A stretch of 64,000 bases of DNA from Streptomyces mesophilus (GCF_011044995.1 NZ_JAAKZW010000006.1:50607-114606); one strand, 5' to 3'. Counted from the first letter of the stretch, positions 18,874 to 26,964 are shown. Numbers and translations are program-made. Notes: a model not told the origin generated them from the letters alone.

Positions 18874-19737
18874 TCAGCCCTTGCCGATCAGATCCGCCGG
18901 AAACGCCCCCGCGCCGAGCGCCGCCATCAGGAATCCGCCGGCGAGCTCGGTCAGCCGCTCGACCCCGGCCGCGCCCAGGTGCGCGTAAGGCGCGGCGTCC
19001 ATGCGGTCCGTCGCCTCCTCGAGACCCTTGCGCAGCTCCACTCCCGCCTTGGTCAACTCGCCCTCGGCGTCGAGGAGTCCACGCTCCTTGAGACGTACGA
19101 CCGCGGCGTCCCACTCGGCGCGGCTCCAGCCGCGGGTCTCCAGGGCCCACTTGGGGGTGAAGCCCTTGCCGGTCGCGGTGTGACTGACGAGCGCCTCCAG
19201 CGGGTCGAGATCCGCGGCGAGCAGCGCCGCGATATGGCCGTCGCCCCGGTACTCGCGCAGCAGCGTCGCCGCGTGCCAGAACGCCAGGTGCGGTGCGTCG
19301 GGTACCGGCAGATCCGCGTGGGCGGCATGGAGCGGGCGGGCGTGCCGGGTGCAGGCCTCGGCCGCGGTGAGCGCGAGCCGCGCCGCCTCGGCCATCTCCG
19401 GGCCCTCGACGGCGTCCCCGAGGAGCCGGCGCAGATTGGCGTCGACCCCGCGCAGCCGGGCGGCAAGCACGTCCTCGGGCGAGGCGGACTCCCAGATCGC
19501 CGGCACATGGGCGGCGATCAGCTCGTACTTGAAGTTGTAGTACGTGGCCGCCACGGTCCCCGGACCCACCGCGCCCATCGCCGCCGAGCGGCCCGCGAAG
19601 TAGGCGGGGCTCCACGCGTCGAGCCCGAGCGCGCCCATCTCCTTGGCGAACTCCGGCGAGAAGTAGTGGGCGGAGTGCAGCGGATTGAGCATGTTGTGGC
19701 AGCGGCGCCCGGCCTTCGCGGGCAGTGGAGTGGTCAT
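18874..19737 (-). CDS. SCO6745-like helical protein of unknown function
   Basis: 287 aa, starts MTTPLPAKAGRRCHNMLNPLHSAHYFSPE. The sequence is mostly alpha-helical, with AWSPAYFAGRSAAMG and TVAATYYNFKYELI in the first third and a winged-helix-like part (GWSRAEWDAAVVRLKERGLLDAEGELTKAG) near residue 200, which resembles MarR-type DNA-binding folds. I recall the family as SCO6745-like in Streptomyces; its role is not established. A 16-bp palindrome lies just upstream of the start, suggesting repressor control. Confidence 0.75.
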   Translation of the reverse strand: MTTPLPAKAGRRCHNMLNPLHSAHYFSPEFAKEMGALGLDAWSPAYFAGRSAAMGAVGPGTVAATYYNFKYELIAAHVPAIWESASPEDVLAARLRGVDANLRRLLGDAVEGPEMAEAARLALTAAEACTRHARPLHAAHADLPVPDAPHLAFWHAATLLREYRGDGHIAALLAADLDPLEALVSHTATGKGFTPKWALETRGWSRAEWDAAVVRLKERGLLDAEGELTKAGVELRKGLEEATDRMDAAPYAHLGAAGVERLTELAGGFLMAALGAGAFPADLIGKG

Positions 19738-19747
19738 GCGCGCACGT

Positions 19748-19763
19748 TACCGACGGGTCGGTA
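19748..19763. promoter_or_regulatory. TACCGAC-GG-GTCGGTA palindrome, candidate TetR-type operator
   Basis: A perfect 7-2-7 inverted repeat begins 11 bases upstream of the ATG of the SCO6745-like gene and in the space shared with the GlxA-type gene. Its form is that of many TetR-family operators. The protein that binds it is unknown. Confidence 0.55.
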
Positions 19764-19848
19764 TGGAAGGAAGGCCGGGACGGCCATGGCAGGAAAGGTG
19801 GGGTACTCGGCATTGCTGTCATGCGCGCGAGCCAAAACAATGGGACGC

Positions 19849-20805
19849 ATGACGAAGCGCACCGTTCTCGTCGTCCTCTTCGACGGCGTCCAGAGTCTCG
19901 ATGTCACCGGTCCCGTCGAGGTGTTCAGCGCCGCGGGAAAGATGGGCGACGCACCGTACGAGATCCGGACCGCCTCGCTCGACGGACTTCCCGTGCGCAC
20001 CTCGAGCGGGCTGACGCTCGTGCCCGACGGGACGCTCGACGAGGCACCCGTCCCGCACACGCTGCTCGTGCCCGGCGGGGAGGGCACGCGCGCCACCGAC
20101 GAGCGCCTGGTCGACTGGCTGCGTGCACAGGCCCCGCGTGCCGAGCGGCTCGTCTCGGTCTGTACCGGCGCGCTGCTGCTCGCCGCCGCCGGGCTGCTGG
20201 ACGGCCGGCGCGCGACCACCCACTGGGCCTTCTGCGGCACCCTGGCCCGCCGCCACCCCGAGGTCGAGGTCGAACCCGACGCGATCTATGTACGGGACGG
20301 CAAGGTCGCGACCTCCGCAGGCGTGACCGCCGGGATCGATCTCTCCCTCGCCCTCGTCGAGGAGGACCTCGGCCGCGACACCGCGCTCCTGGTCGCCCGC
20401 GTCCTGGTGGTCTTCCTGCGCCGGCCGGGCAATCAGGCCCAGTTCAGCGCGCAGCTCTCGGCCCAGACCGCACAGCGCGAACCACTGCGTGACGTCCAGC
20501 AGTGGATCAGCGAGCACCCCGCCGAGGACCTCGGCGTGGAAGCGCTCGCGGTCCGCGCCCGCCTCTCGCCGCGCCACTTCGCGCGCGCCTTCCAGGCCGA
20601 GACGGGCATGACGCCCGGGCGGTACGTGGAGCGGGTGCGCGTCGAGCAGGCGCGCAGGCTCCTGGAGGACACCGCCCTGGGCGTCGAGGAGATCTCCCGC
20701 TCCTGCGGCTACGGCACCCCGGAGGCGATGCGCCGCGCGTTCGTCAAGACGCTCGGTGTGCCGCCGGCCGAGTACCGCCGCCGCTTCCGCCCGGTACCGG
20801 TCTGA
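19849..20805 (+). CDS. GlxA-family transcriptional regulator
   Basis: 318 aa. Residues 1-170 have the DJ-1/PfpI fold: VLVVLFDGVQSLDVTGPVEVF, LLVPGG and SVCTGALLLAAAGLLDG with the nucleophile-position Cys. Residues about 215-315 form the AraC double HTH (LGVEALAVRARLSPRHFARAF; VEEISRSCGYGTPEAMRRAF). An in-frame ATG 9 bases upstream (19840) is also possible. It is the first of three neighbouring genes with the same N-terminal fold; the next two lack the DNA-binding part and may be its enzymes or sensors. Confidence 0.92.
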   Translation: MTKRTVLVVLFDGVQSLDVTGPVEVFSAAGKMGDAPYEIRTASLDGLPVRTSSGLTLVPDGTLDEAPVPHTLLVPGGEGTRATDERLVDWLRAQAPRAERLVSVCTGALLLAAAGLLDGRRATTHWAFCGTLARRHPEVEVEPDAIYVRDGKVATSAGVTAGIDLSLALVEEDLGRDTALLVARVLVVFLRRPGNQAQFSAQLSAQTAQREPLRDVQQWISEHPAEDLGVEALAVRARLSPRHFARAFQAETGMTPGRYVERVRVEQARRLLEDTALGVEEISRSCGYGTPEAMRRAFVKTLGVPPAEYRRRFRPVPV

Positions 20806-20835
20806 GCGACTCCGCCCGGTCCGGGTCTGAGCGAC
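20786..20835. repeat. 25-bp tandem duplication across the GlxA stop codon
   Basis: The 25 bases at 20786-20810, which include the stop codon, are followed at once by a copy at 20811-20835 that matches at 23 of 25 positions. Confidence 0.75.
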
Positions 20836-20883
20836 CCGTCGGCGCCCGAACTCCCGTACACCTTTATCGATTTGGAGACTGAG

Positions 20884-21519
20884 ATGCAGCTGGCGATCGT
20901 CCTCTTCGACCGCGTCACCGCCCTGGACGCGGTCGGACCGTACGAGATCCTCAGCCGGGTCCCGGGCATCGAGACGGTCTTCGTCGGCGAGCGGACGGGC
21001 CCGGTACGCACCGACACCGGCGCCCTCGCGCTCACCGCCGACAAGACCTTCGCCGAAGTCGAGCGCCCCGACATCGTCCTGGTCCCCGGCGGACCCGGTC
21101 AGACCCCGCAGATGGACAACCCCGTCCTGCTCGACTGGCTGCGCACCGCCGACACGACCAGCACCTGGACGACCTCGGTCTGCACCGGCTCCCTGCTGCT
21201 CGCCGCCGCCGGACTGCTCAAGGGCCGCAAGGCCACCTCGCACTGGCTGGCCCTCAACTTCCTCACCGGCTTCGAGGTCGAAGCGACCGGGGAGCGGGTC
21301 GTCTTCGACGGCAGGTACGTCACGGCGGCCGGTGTCTCCTCCGGGATCGACATGGGCCTCGCCCTCGCCGGACGGATCGCGGGCGACCGCGCCGCGCAGT
21401 CCATCCAACTGCTCACCGAGTACGACCCGCAGCCTCCGTACGACGCGGGCGCACCGCACAAGGCACCGGCCGAACTCGTCGCCGAGTTCCGGGCCAACAC
21501 CCGGCACCCGCAGCACTGA
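20884..21519 (+). CDS. DJ-1/PfpI family protein (first paralogue)
   Basis: 211 aa, only the DJ-1/PfpI domain. Motifs: MQLAIVLFDRVTALDAVGPYEIL, DIVLVPGGPGQ, SVCTGSLLLAAAGLLKGRKATSHW with the Cys of the nucleophile elbow, and TAAGVSSGIDMGLALAGRI. The ATG at 20884 is spaced correctly from GGAGA. This layout resembles isonitrile hydratase (InhA) and related hydrolases, but the substrate is undetermined. It shares the same order of motifs with the next gene, so the pair comes from a local duplication. Confidence 0.9.
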   Translation: MQLAIVLFDRVTALDAVGPYEILSRVPGIETVFVGERTGPVRTDTGALALTADKTFAEVERPDIVLVPGGPGQTPQMDNPVLLDWLRTADTTSTWTTSVCTGSLLLAAAGLLKGRKATSHWLALNFLTGFEVEATGERVVFDGRYVTAAGVSSGIDMGLALAGRIAGDRAAQSIQLLTEYDPQPPYDAGAPHKAPAELVAEFRANTRHPQH

Positions 21520-21546
21520 CGCCTGCCCGCGCCAGATCGACACCGG

Positions 21547-21588
21547 CCCGCCTCGGACCGGCATCAACCCGTCTCAGACCGGCATCAG
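21547..21588. repeat. 21-bp tandem repeat between the two PfpI genes
   Basis: CCCGCCTCGGACCGGCATCA at 21547 recurs directly at 21568 with three differences in 21 bases. Confidence 0.7.
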
Positions 21589-21606
21589 CCAACTCAGGGG
21601 GAACCC

Positions 21607-22236
21607 ATGCAGATCGCGATACTCCTCTTCGACGACTTCACCGCCCTCGACGCCATCGGCCCCTACACCACACTCGGACCGCTCCCCGGCTCCGAGATGG
21701 TGTTCGTCGCAGAACAGGCGGGTCCCGTGCGCGACGACACCGGCAACCTCACCCTCATCGCCCAGAAGTCCCTGGACGAGGTCACGAGCCCGGACATCGT
21801 GATCGTGCCCGGCGGACCGCACGTCCCCGTCGACAACAAGGCGATCCAGAACTGGCTGCGCCAGGTCGACGCCGGCACGACCTGGACCACCTCGGTCTGC
21901 ACGGGTTCGCTGCTGCTCGGCGCCGCGGGTCTGCTCGAGGGCCGCCGCGCCACCACCCACTGGCTCTACATGGACCAGTGCGCGGGCTACGGCGCCCAGA
22001 CGACGGGGGAGCGGGTCGTCTTCGACGGCAAGTACGTCACCGCCGCCGGAGTCTCCTCCGGTATCGACATGGGCCTCACCCTCGCGGGGAAGATCGCGGG
22101 CGACGACCACGCCCAGTTCGTCCAGCTGATGATCGAGTACGACCCGCAGCCGCCCTACGACGCGGGATCGCCCGACAAGGCACCCGCGCACCTGGTCGAG
22201 CTCATGCGCTCGACGATGAGCCCGGCATCCAGCTGA
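21607..22236 (+). CDS. DJ-1/PfpI family protein (second paralogue)
   Basis: 209 aa, a close paralogue of the gene upstream: MQIAILLFDDFTALDAIGPY, DIVIVPGGPHVP, SVCTGSLLLGAAGLLEGRRATTHW and GVSSGIDMGLTLAGKIAGDD are in the same places. A cysteine sits at the nucleophile elbow. AGGGGGAA precedes the ATG. Its 3' end overlaps the 3' end of the convergent enoyl-CoA hydratase gene by 35 bp. Isonitrile-hydratase-like activity is possible but unproven. Confidence 0.9.
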   Translation: MQIAILLFDDFTALDAIGPYTTLGPLPGSEMVFVAEQAGPVRDDTGNLTLIAQKSLDEVTSPDIVIVPGGPHVPVDNKAIQNWLRQVDAGTTWTTSVCTGSLLLGAAGLLEGRRATTHWLYMDQCAGYGAQTTGERVVFDGKYVTAAGVSSGIDMGLTLAGKIAGDDHAQFVQLMIEYDPQPPYDAGSPDKAPAHLVELMRSTMSPASS

Positions 22237-22975
22237 ACCGCGGCGCCCTGCGCTCCAGGAAGGCGGCGACACCCTCTGCGGTGTCGCCGCCCTCGCGCAT
22301 CTGCGCGCCGAAGTACTCCTCGCGGCCGGTCCGCCCGGCCGCGAACTCCTTCGCCGCCACCTGGGTGAGCAACGACCTCGACGCCAGGACGCGGGCGAAC
22401 TCGGCCACCCGCTTGTCCAGCTCGTCCTCGGCGTGCACCTCGTCCACGAGCCCGGTGCGCAGCGCCCGCGCGCTGTCGATCAACTCGCCCGAGAACAGCA
22501 GGTACTTGGCCGTCGCCGGACCGACCAGATCCACCAGCCGCCGGGTCGAGGACGCCGCGTAGACGATCCCGAGCTTCGCGGGCGTGATCCCGAACAGGGC
22601 GCCCTCCGTCACGAAGCGCAGATCGCAGGCCACGGCCAGCTGGCAGCCACCGCCCACGCAGTGCCCCCGTACGGCCGCGAGCGTCGGCTTCGGGAATGCC
22701 GCGAGCGCCTCCTCGGCCCGTACGGCGAGCTCCCGCGCCTCGTCGGCGGATTCCACCAGGCCGGAGATGTCGGCGCCCGCGCAGAACGTGGCGCCTTCAC
22801 CCGTCAGGACCAGCACCCGCACCTCGGGGTCGGCGGCGAGCTCGTCGAGCAGCGGGGGCAGGGCCCGCCACATGGAGTTCGTCATGGCATTGCGCTTGGC
22901 CGCGTGCGCGATCACGACCGTGGCGACACCGTCGGCACGGGCATGGACGAGCTGCGGCAGGGGATCCGTGGACAT
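22202..22975 (-). CDS. Enoyl-CoA hydratase/isomerase family protein
   Basis: 257 aa of the crotonase fold. AAKRNAMTNSMW, LTGEGATFCAGADISGL and GHCVGGGCQLAVACDLRFVTEGALFG include the CoA-binding and oxyanion-hole segments, and the position usually held by the first catalytic Glu reads GHCVGGGCQLA, so the exact reaction is uncertain. The start chosen is ATG at 22975 (MSTDPLPQ); the ribosome-binding site is weak. It is convergent with, and overlaps, the second PfpI gene by 35 bp. Confidence 0.9.
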   Translation of the reverse strand: MSTDPLPQLVHARADGVATVVIAHAAKRNAMTNSMWRALPPLLDELAADPEVRVLVLTGEGATFCAGADISGLVESADEARELAVRAEEALAAFPKPTLAAVRGHCVGGGCQLAVACDLRFVTEGALFGITPAKLGIVYAASSTRRLVDLVGPATAKYLLFSGELIDSARALRTGLVDEVHAEDELDKRVAEFARVLASRSLLTQVAAKEFAAGRTGREEYFGAQMREGGDTAEGVAAFLERRAPRFSWMPGSSSSA

Positions 22976-23042
22976 GCGCCGGATGCTATCCGCACCCCCT
23001 GCTCGTACGATCGGACCAGGGGGCGGCCCGTAGGGAGACGCC

Positions 23043-23765
23043 ATGGCCACACCCGAAGAAGGAACAGGCAAGGACCTGGGCACGGAGACCGGGCCCGCCG
23101 CAGCCGCCGAGCCCACGTCCGGCACTACGCCCGGCACTGGGCCCGGCAGTACCTCCGGCGGTACGCAGCTCACCGAACCCGGCCGCAAGATGCACCGCAG
23201 CCTCGGCCTGATGACCGCGCTCGGCGCGATCCTCGTCCTTGGCGGTCTCGTCGGTCTGGTCTACACCGGCGTGGCCACGCTCACCTCGATGATCCTCTTC
23301 GGCTGGCTGCTCCTCATCGGCGGTCTGGTCGGTCTGGTGCAGGCGCTGCAGATGCGCGGGTCCAACTTCTTCTGGCTGGGCGTGGTCGTGGCCGCCCTCA
23401 ACATCGCCGCCGGTGTCGTGGTGATCCGGCATCCGGACGGCACGGCCGAGGCGCTGACGATGTTCGCCGCGCTGCTGTTCCTGACCGGTGGTGTGTTCCG
23501 CCTGGTGGGCAGTGTCGTGGTGCGCGGCCCGCAGTTCGGACTGACCCTGGTGCAGGGCGCGTTCGGCCTGCTGATCGGTGTGCTGATCCTGGCGGAGTGG
23601 CCCGGCAGCAGCTTGTACGTGATCGGGTGCTTCTTCTCTCTCGCCCTGCTCTTCGACGGTCTCGGTCTGATCGCGATGGGGATCGCGGGCCGCCGAATCG
23701 TCAGCCTGGTAAGCGGAGTTGAAGACTCCGAGGCGCCCAAACCCCCTGAATCCCCGACAGCTTGA
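23043..23765 (+). CDS. HdeD-family (DUF308) membrane protein
   Basis: 240 aa. The first 48 residues are a hydrophilic Thr/Gly/Pro-rich tail, then six hydrophobic segments follow in three repeated pairs, as in HdeD-like proteins (TALGAILVLGGLVGLVY; ILFGWLLLIGGLVGLVQAL; FFWLGVVVAALNIAAGVVVI; MFAALLFLTGGVFRLVGS; QGAFGLLIGVLILAEWPG; GCFFSLALLFDGLGLIAMG). AGGGAGA stands 5 bases before the ATG. In enterobacteria HdeD is linked to acid resistance, but that role need not hold here. Confidence 0.9.
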   Translation: MATPEEGTGKDLGTETGPAAAAEPTSGTTPGTGPGSTSGGTQLTEPGRKMHRSLGLMTALGAILVLGGLVGLVYTGVATLTSMILFGWLLLIGGLVGLVQALQMRGSNFFWLGVVVAALNIAAGVVVIRHPDGTAEALTMFAALLFLTGGVFRLVGSVVVRGPQFGLTLVQGAFGLLIGVLILAEWPGSSLYVIGCFFSLALLFDGLGLIAMGIAGRRIVSLVSGVEDSEAPKPPESPTA

Positions 23766-23899
23766 AGTCAGAACAAGAAGCACACGAAGCAGTCGCACAA
23801 CTGACGCCGTCATACGCACTCGGTCAAATGCCGTCGATACGCGACGAGTTCCGGTCACCGATCCGGTCCGGACCAAAACCTTCCCAAACTCGAAGGGTG

Positions 23900-24433
23900 G
23901 TGACTATCGAGCGTGAGGGCGGCGACCGGCAGATGCGCGAATACGGCAGGGTGCCCCCCGACCGACCAACGGCCGGGCCGCTGCCGTACGAGGGAGTCTG
24001 GAGATTCACCGCACCGTCCGTGGACGCCTCGGTGCCACAGGCCCGCCGTGCGGTCCGCGATCTGCTCGCCCGGCAGGGTGTCCCCGCCGCCGACGACACG
24101 GTGCAGGGCCTGCTCCTGATCGTCTCCGAGCTGGTCACCAATGTCGTACGGCACGCGGCGCTGCTCTCGCCGATGCTCGCCGTCGAGGTGGCCGTGGGCG
24201 CCGAATGGGTACGCGTGTCCGTCGAGGACAACCACCCGTACCGCCCCAAGGCCCTCGAGGCCGATCAGGGGCAGACGGGCGGACGCGGCCTGCTGCTCGT
24301 ACGGGAGATCACGAAGGAGGCCGGCGGAGCCTGCGACGCGGAGCACACCGCCACCGGCGGCAAGGTGATCTGGGCCGCCCTGCCGCTGAAGCCGGCCGTC
24401 ACCACCCCGCGCTGGGACCCGTCAGCTCTTTGA
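23900..24433 (+). CDS. ATP-binding protein, anti-sigma (RsbW/SpoIIAB-like) HATPase
   Basis: 177 aa from a GTG at 23900 after CGAAGGG. Residues about 40-160 are a HATPase_c_2 fold: ARRAVRDLLARQG, LLIVSELVTNVVRHA (N box, with the Mg-binding Asn), VEDNHPYRP (G1 box variant) and GGRGLLLVREI (G2 box). These small Streptomyces kinases bind ATP and often regulate sigma factors or STAS partners. The start is uncertain; an ATG at 23828 or one at 23934 could also serve. It overlaps the end of idi by 35 bp. Confidence 0.85.
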   Translation: MTIEREGGDRQMREYGRVPPDRPTAGPLPYEGVWRFTAPSVDASVPQARRAVRDLLARQGVPAADDTVQGLLLIVSELVTNVVRHAALLSPMLAVEVAVGAEWVRVSVEDNHPYRPKALEADQGQTGGRGLLLVREITKEAGGACDAEHTATGGKVIWAALPLKPAVTTPRWDPSAL

Positions 24434-24992
24434 CCGACGGGCGTGCGGCATCGAGCACGGTCATGAACCAGGCGGAGAACGGCCCCTGCTCATGCCGCAC
24501 AAGGAGCTCCTCGGGCGTCACGAAGGCCGTCTCGCCCACCTCTTCGGGGTCCGGGCGCAGCGGGGACTGCACCATGCCGACGAACAGGTGGTTGAACTCC
24601 TGCTCCACCAGGCCCGATTCGGGATCCGGGTGGTTGTAGCGCACCGTGCCGGCCTCCGCCATCAGCGACGGCGAGACCCCGAGCTCCTCGGACACACGCC
24701 GGGCGGCCGCGGCGAACGGCGCCTCGCCCGGATACGGGTGCCCGCAGCAGGTGTTGGACCACACACCGGGGGAGTGGTACTTGCCGAGCGCCCGGCGCTG
24801 CAACAGCAGCCGGCCCTGCTCGTCGAAGAGGAACACGGAGAACGCCCGGTGCAACCGCCCGGGCGCCTGGTGCGCGGAGAGCTTCTCCGCCGTGCCGATG
24901 GTAGTGCCGTCCTCGTCGACCAGTTCGAGCAGGATCGCTTCCGCGGCGCCGTTCTGGGAACTGTTCGCCGCGGTGGCTGGGGTGATCGGCAT
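24399..24992 (-). CDS. idi: Isopentenyl-diphosphate delta-isomerase, type I
   Basis: 197 aa Nudix-fold enzyme that interconverts IPP and DMAPP. The catalytic cysteine is in SNTCCGHPYPGE, metal-binding residues are in VRYNHPDPESGLVEQEFNHLF, and Nudix-like AARRVSEELG is present. Start at 24992 fits AAAGG with a 6-base spacer; an ATG at 24998 touches that site and is less likely. It is about 15 kb from the hopanoid cluster that uses its products and overlaps the upstream anti-sigma gene in a convergent arrangement. GC-rich bases 24993-25138 before it hold inverted repeats but no gene. Confidence 0.96.
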   Translation of the reverse strand: MPITPATAANSSQNGAAEAILLELVDEDGTTIGTAEKLSAHQAPGRLHRAFSVFLFDEQGRLLLQRRALGKYHSPGVWSNTCCGHPYPGEAPFAAAARRVSEELGVSPSLMAEAGTVRYNHPDPESGLVEQEFNHLFVGMVQSPLRPDPEEVGETAFVTPEELLVRHEQGPFSAWFMTVLDAARPSVKELTGPSAGW

Positions 24993-25138
24993 AACCATCC
25001 TTTCGGGTCGAAGCCTCAAGTTTGCCGCAGTTTCCGGGGTGCCGGGCTCCGCCGCTCCGCACCGGGCGGTTTTCCGGGCGGCGCCCGGGCGCTTCGCGGG
25101 TATGTGGGGGTGACGCCCCCGCGTACCCGGATGGTTGC

Positions 25139-25654
25139 TCACACTCCGAAAGCCGCCGGATAGCGGATCGTGCCCGCGGGGACCGGACCCTCGCCCTCGA
25201 GGACCATCGCCATCATCGCCTCGTCGGGCACCTCGAACCCCGGCCGCACAGCGAACTGCGATGCCCGGGTGAAACCGAAGCGCGGATAGTACGCGGGGTG
25301 GCCGAGGACCGTGAGCAGCCGCTCCTGTCCGCGCGCACGGGCCGCCTCGATCACCGCCTCGATGACCGCGGCGCCCGCACCCTGGCGCTGGTACTCCGGC
25401 AGCGTGGCCACCGGAGCGAGCACCAAGGCCGGCTCCTCGTCGACCAGGCAACGGGTGATCAGGGCGTACGCGGCCGGCTCGCCGTCCGGCGTCTCCGCCA
25501 CGTACGACAGGCCCTCGATCCACGCCTGCCCGTCCTCGCGCAGCGCGTCCACCAGGTCCGCCTCCATCGAGGTGTCGAAGGCGGCCGCGTTCAGTGCGTG
25601 CACCGACGCACGGTCCGAGGGCCTCTCCGGTCGTACGGCCCATTCCCTGCCCAT
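25139..25654 (-). CDS. GNAT family N-acetyltransferase
   Basis: 171 aa. The acetyl-CoA-binding loop is LPEYQRQGAGAAVIEAVIEAAR (motif A, here QRQGAG). The later YPRFGFTRASQFAV is typical of the YpeA/YhbS-like group. The start chosen is the ATG at 25654 (MGREWAV), which has GGGAGA upstream, instead of longer in-frame starts up to 25717. It transfers an acetyl group to an unknown amine acceptor. The gene is divergent from the DUF1801 gene. Confidence 0.9.
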   Translation of the reverse strand: MGREWAVRPERPSDRASVHALNAAAFDTSMEADLVDALREDGQAWIEGLSYVAETPDGEPAAYALITRCLVDEEPALVLAPVATLPEYQRQGAGAAVIEAVIEAARARGQERLLTVLGHPAYYPRFGFTRASQFAVRPGFEVPDEAMMAMVLEGEGPVPAGTIRYPAAFGV

Positions 25655-25778
25655 GCATTTCTCCCTGTCGTGCCGCTTGTCCATCTCCCCATGATCAAGC
25701 AGTTTTGAAGAAGCCACCGACCCGTCCCGGTTTCTAGCCTGGAGTCACAGACGCCGGCCCGCAGCGAAAGGCACTCCG

Positions 25779-26267
25779 ATGGCCACCGCGAAGAAGACCA
25801 CCACCGCAGCGAAGACCACCGCAGCGAAGAAGACCGCCGCCAAGAAGGCCCCCGCGAAGTCGTACGACGGTTTCTCCGCGGAAGAGCGCGCGGCCATGAA
25901 GGAGCGGGCCAAGGAGCTCAAGGCCGCCGAGAAGGCGGACCCCGAGGGCGTCGTGCGCGGGAAGATCGAGGAGATGACCGGCAGCGACCGGACCATCGCC
26001 GAGCGGCTGCACGAGATCATCAAGGAGAACGGCCCGGACCTCGTCCCGCGTACCTACTACGGCATGCCCGCGTACGGCAAGAACGGCAAGGTCCTCTGCT
26101 TCATCACGCCCGCCGCGAAGTTCAAGGTCCGCTACCTCACCCTCGGGTTCGAGCAGGTCGCCAACCTCGACGACGGCGCGATGTGGCCCACGTCGTACGC
26201 CATCACCGAGCTGACCCCCGAGGTCGAGAAGCAGGTGGCCGAGCTGGTGCGCCGCGCCGTCTCCTGA
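25779..26267 (+). CDS. DUF1801 (iron-chaperone-like) protein with H1-like basic N-terminal tail
   Basis: 162 aa. Residues 1-28 are nearly all Ala, Lys and Thr (MATAKKTTTAAKTTAAKKTA then AKKAPAK), resembling the C-terminal tail of histone H1 and of mycobacterial HupB. Residues about 45-160 are a DUF1801/YdhG fold with RTYYGMPAYGKNGKVLCFITPAAKFKVRYLTLGF. The basic tail suggests DNA or RNA contact. It has a GAAAGG ribosome-binding site and is the last intact core gene before the island begins. Confidence 0.88.
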   Translation: MATAKKTTTAAKTTAAKKTAAKKAPAKSYDGFSAEERAAMKERAKELKAAEKADPEGVVRGKIEEMTGSDRTIAERLHEIIKENGPDLVPRTYYGMPAYGKNGKVLCFITPAAKFKVRYLTLGFEQVANLDDGAMWPTSYAITELTPEVEKQVAELVRRAVS

Positions 26268-26288
26268 CCGACCGCCCCCCGGGGTGTC

Positions 26289-26350
26289 TCAGTGGCACAC
26301 CTTCGCCTCGTGGTCCGCATGCCCGCCCGGCTCCAGCTGGAAGGTGCAGT
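26289..26350 (-). pseudogene. Displaced 3' end of the CDF transporter gene (old attachment-site half)
   Basis: These 62 bases match the 3' end of the CDF gene at 31604-31665 at 55 of 62 positions, including the stop codon and the frame for FQLEPGGHADHE then AKVCH. No 5' part is present. The simplest reading is that this was the original end of the CDF gene before the island pushed it 5.3 kb away, and the island supplied the present end. Confidence 0.8.
26323..26350. repeat. Left attachment repeat (28 bp)
   Basis: The 28 bases CCGCCCGGCTCCAGCTGGAA then GGTGCAGT are identical to 31638-31665. The repeat starts the island 19 bases before the stop of the integrase remnant. Confidence 0.8.
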
Positions 26351-26368
26351 ATGTCGCATAACCGCAGG

Positions 26369-26790
26369 TCAAGTAGGTTTTGACAGCGTGCGTGACATCA
26401 TGCGGCGCAGGTGAGCATCCATTTGGTTGACCGCCTCCCGTACGTCGGAGTCCACGGCTTCTGCGTAGACATCCATGGTCATGGTGATTCGGCTGTGCCG
26501 CAGGATCGCCTTGGCAACCCTCGGGTGGACCTTCAGATGGACCAGGAGCGTGCCGACGCCGCGCCGGAGCGTGCGCAGGTCTCCGTGGGTCAGGCCGGTC
26601 CGCGTGCGGATGATCTTGAACGTGGTCAGGAAGTTCGTCCCCTGGATGGGGGTGCCGTACTTCGTCGTGAAGACGAGATCCGACTCCACCCACTTCCAGC
26701 CGAGGGTCCTGGCCCGTTCTCGGTCGGCCGCCTTCTGCGCGGCTTTGCCATTCTCCGGACGTGTGGTGGCGCTCGGCCAAGTCCATGCGG
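26369..26790 (-). pseudogene. Tyrosine recombinase (integrase) remnant, C-terminal part only
   Basis: About 130 residues of a phage-type integrase catalytic domain. Recognisable pieces are LGWKWVESDLVFTTKYGTPI, GDLRTLRRGVGTLL (altered from the usual HDLR-H/R-AATLL), HPRVAKAILRHSRITMTMDVYAEA, with the HxxR-type His/Arg and the nucleophile Tyr in MDVY. The N-terminal arm-binding and core-binding domains are missing, and the frame seems to shift near 26755, where a different frame gives ERHHTSGEW. A normal Streptomyces integrase has about 380-450 residues, so this one cannot be functional. Confidence 0.8.
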
Positions 26791-26964
26791 TCGGATTCAC
26801 CGGCGCGGAACTGCGAGACGGGGAGGATGGCGGGAACCCGCTAAGCGCGATTCCAGAAGTTCTGCGCGTAACGGCGCCCGGTGCGGTTGCTACCAGCTGT
26901 AGTTCAGGGATCACGTTCAGGCTGCGCTCCGCCGGTGTCGTACATCATCGGTACGGTCACCTGC

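Noticed and set aside
16110..19091. 993-codon plus-strand frame opposite tex
   Set aside because: Mirror frame of tex; its translation has no recognisable motifs, and the true gene has full family motifs on the other strand.
23828..23899. Upstream ATG as start of the anti-sigma ATPase
   Set aside because: It adds residues outside the HATPase fold and lacks a ribosome-binding site; kept only as an alternative.
26881..26964. Longer N-terminus of the 144-aa island protein
   Set aside because: The added 28 residues do not resemble the family start MGAS-WVY, so the ATG at 26965 was kept.
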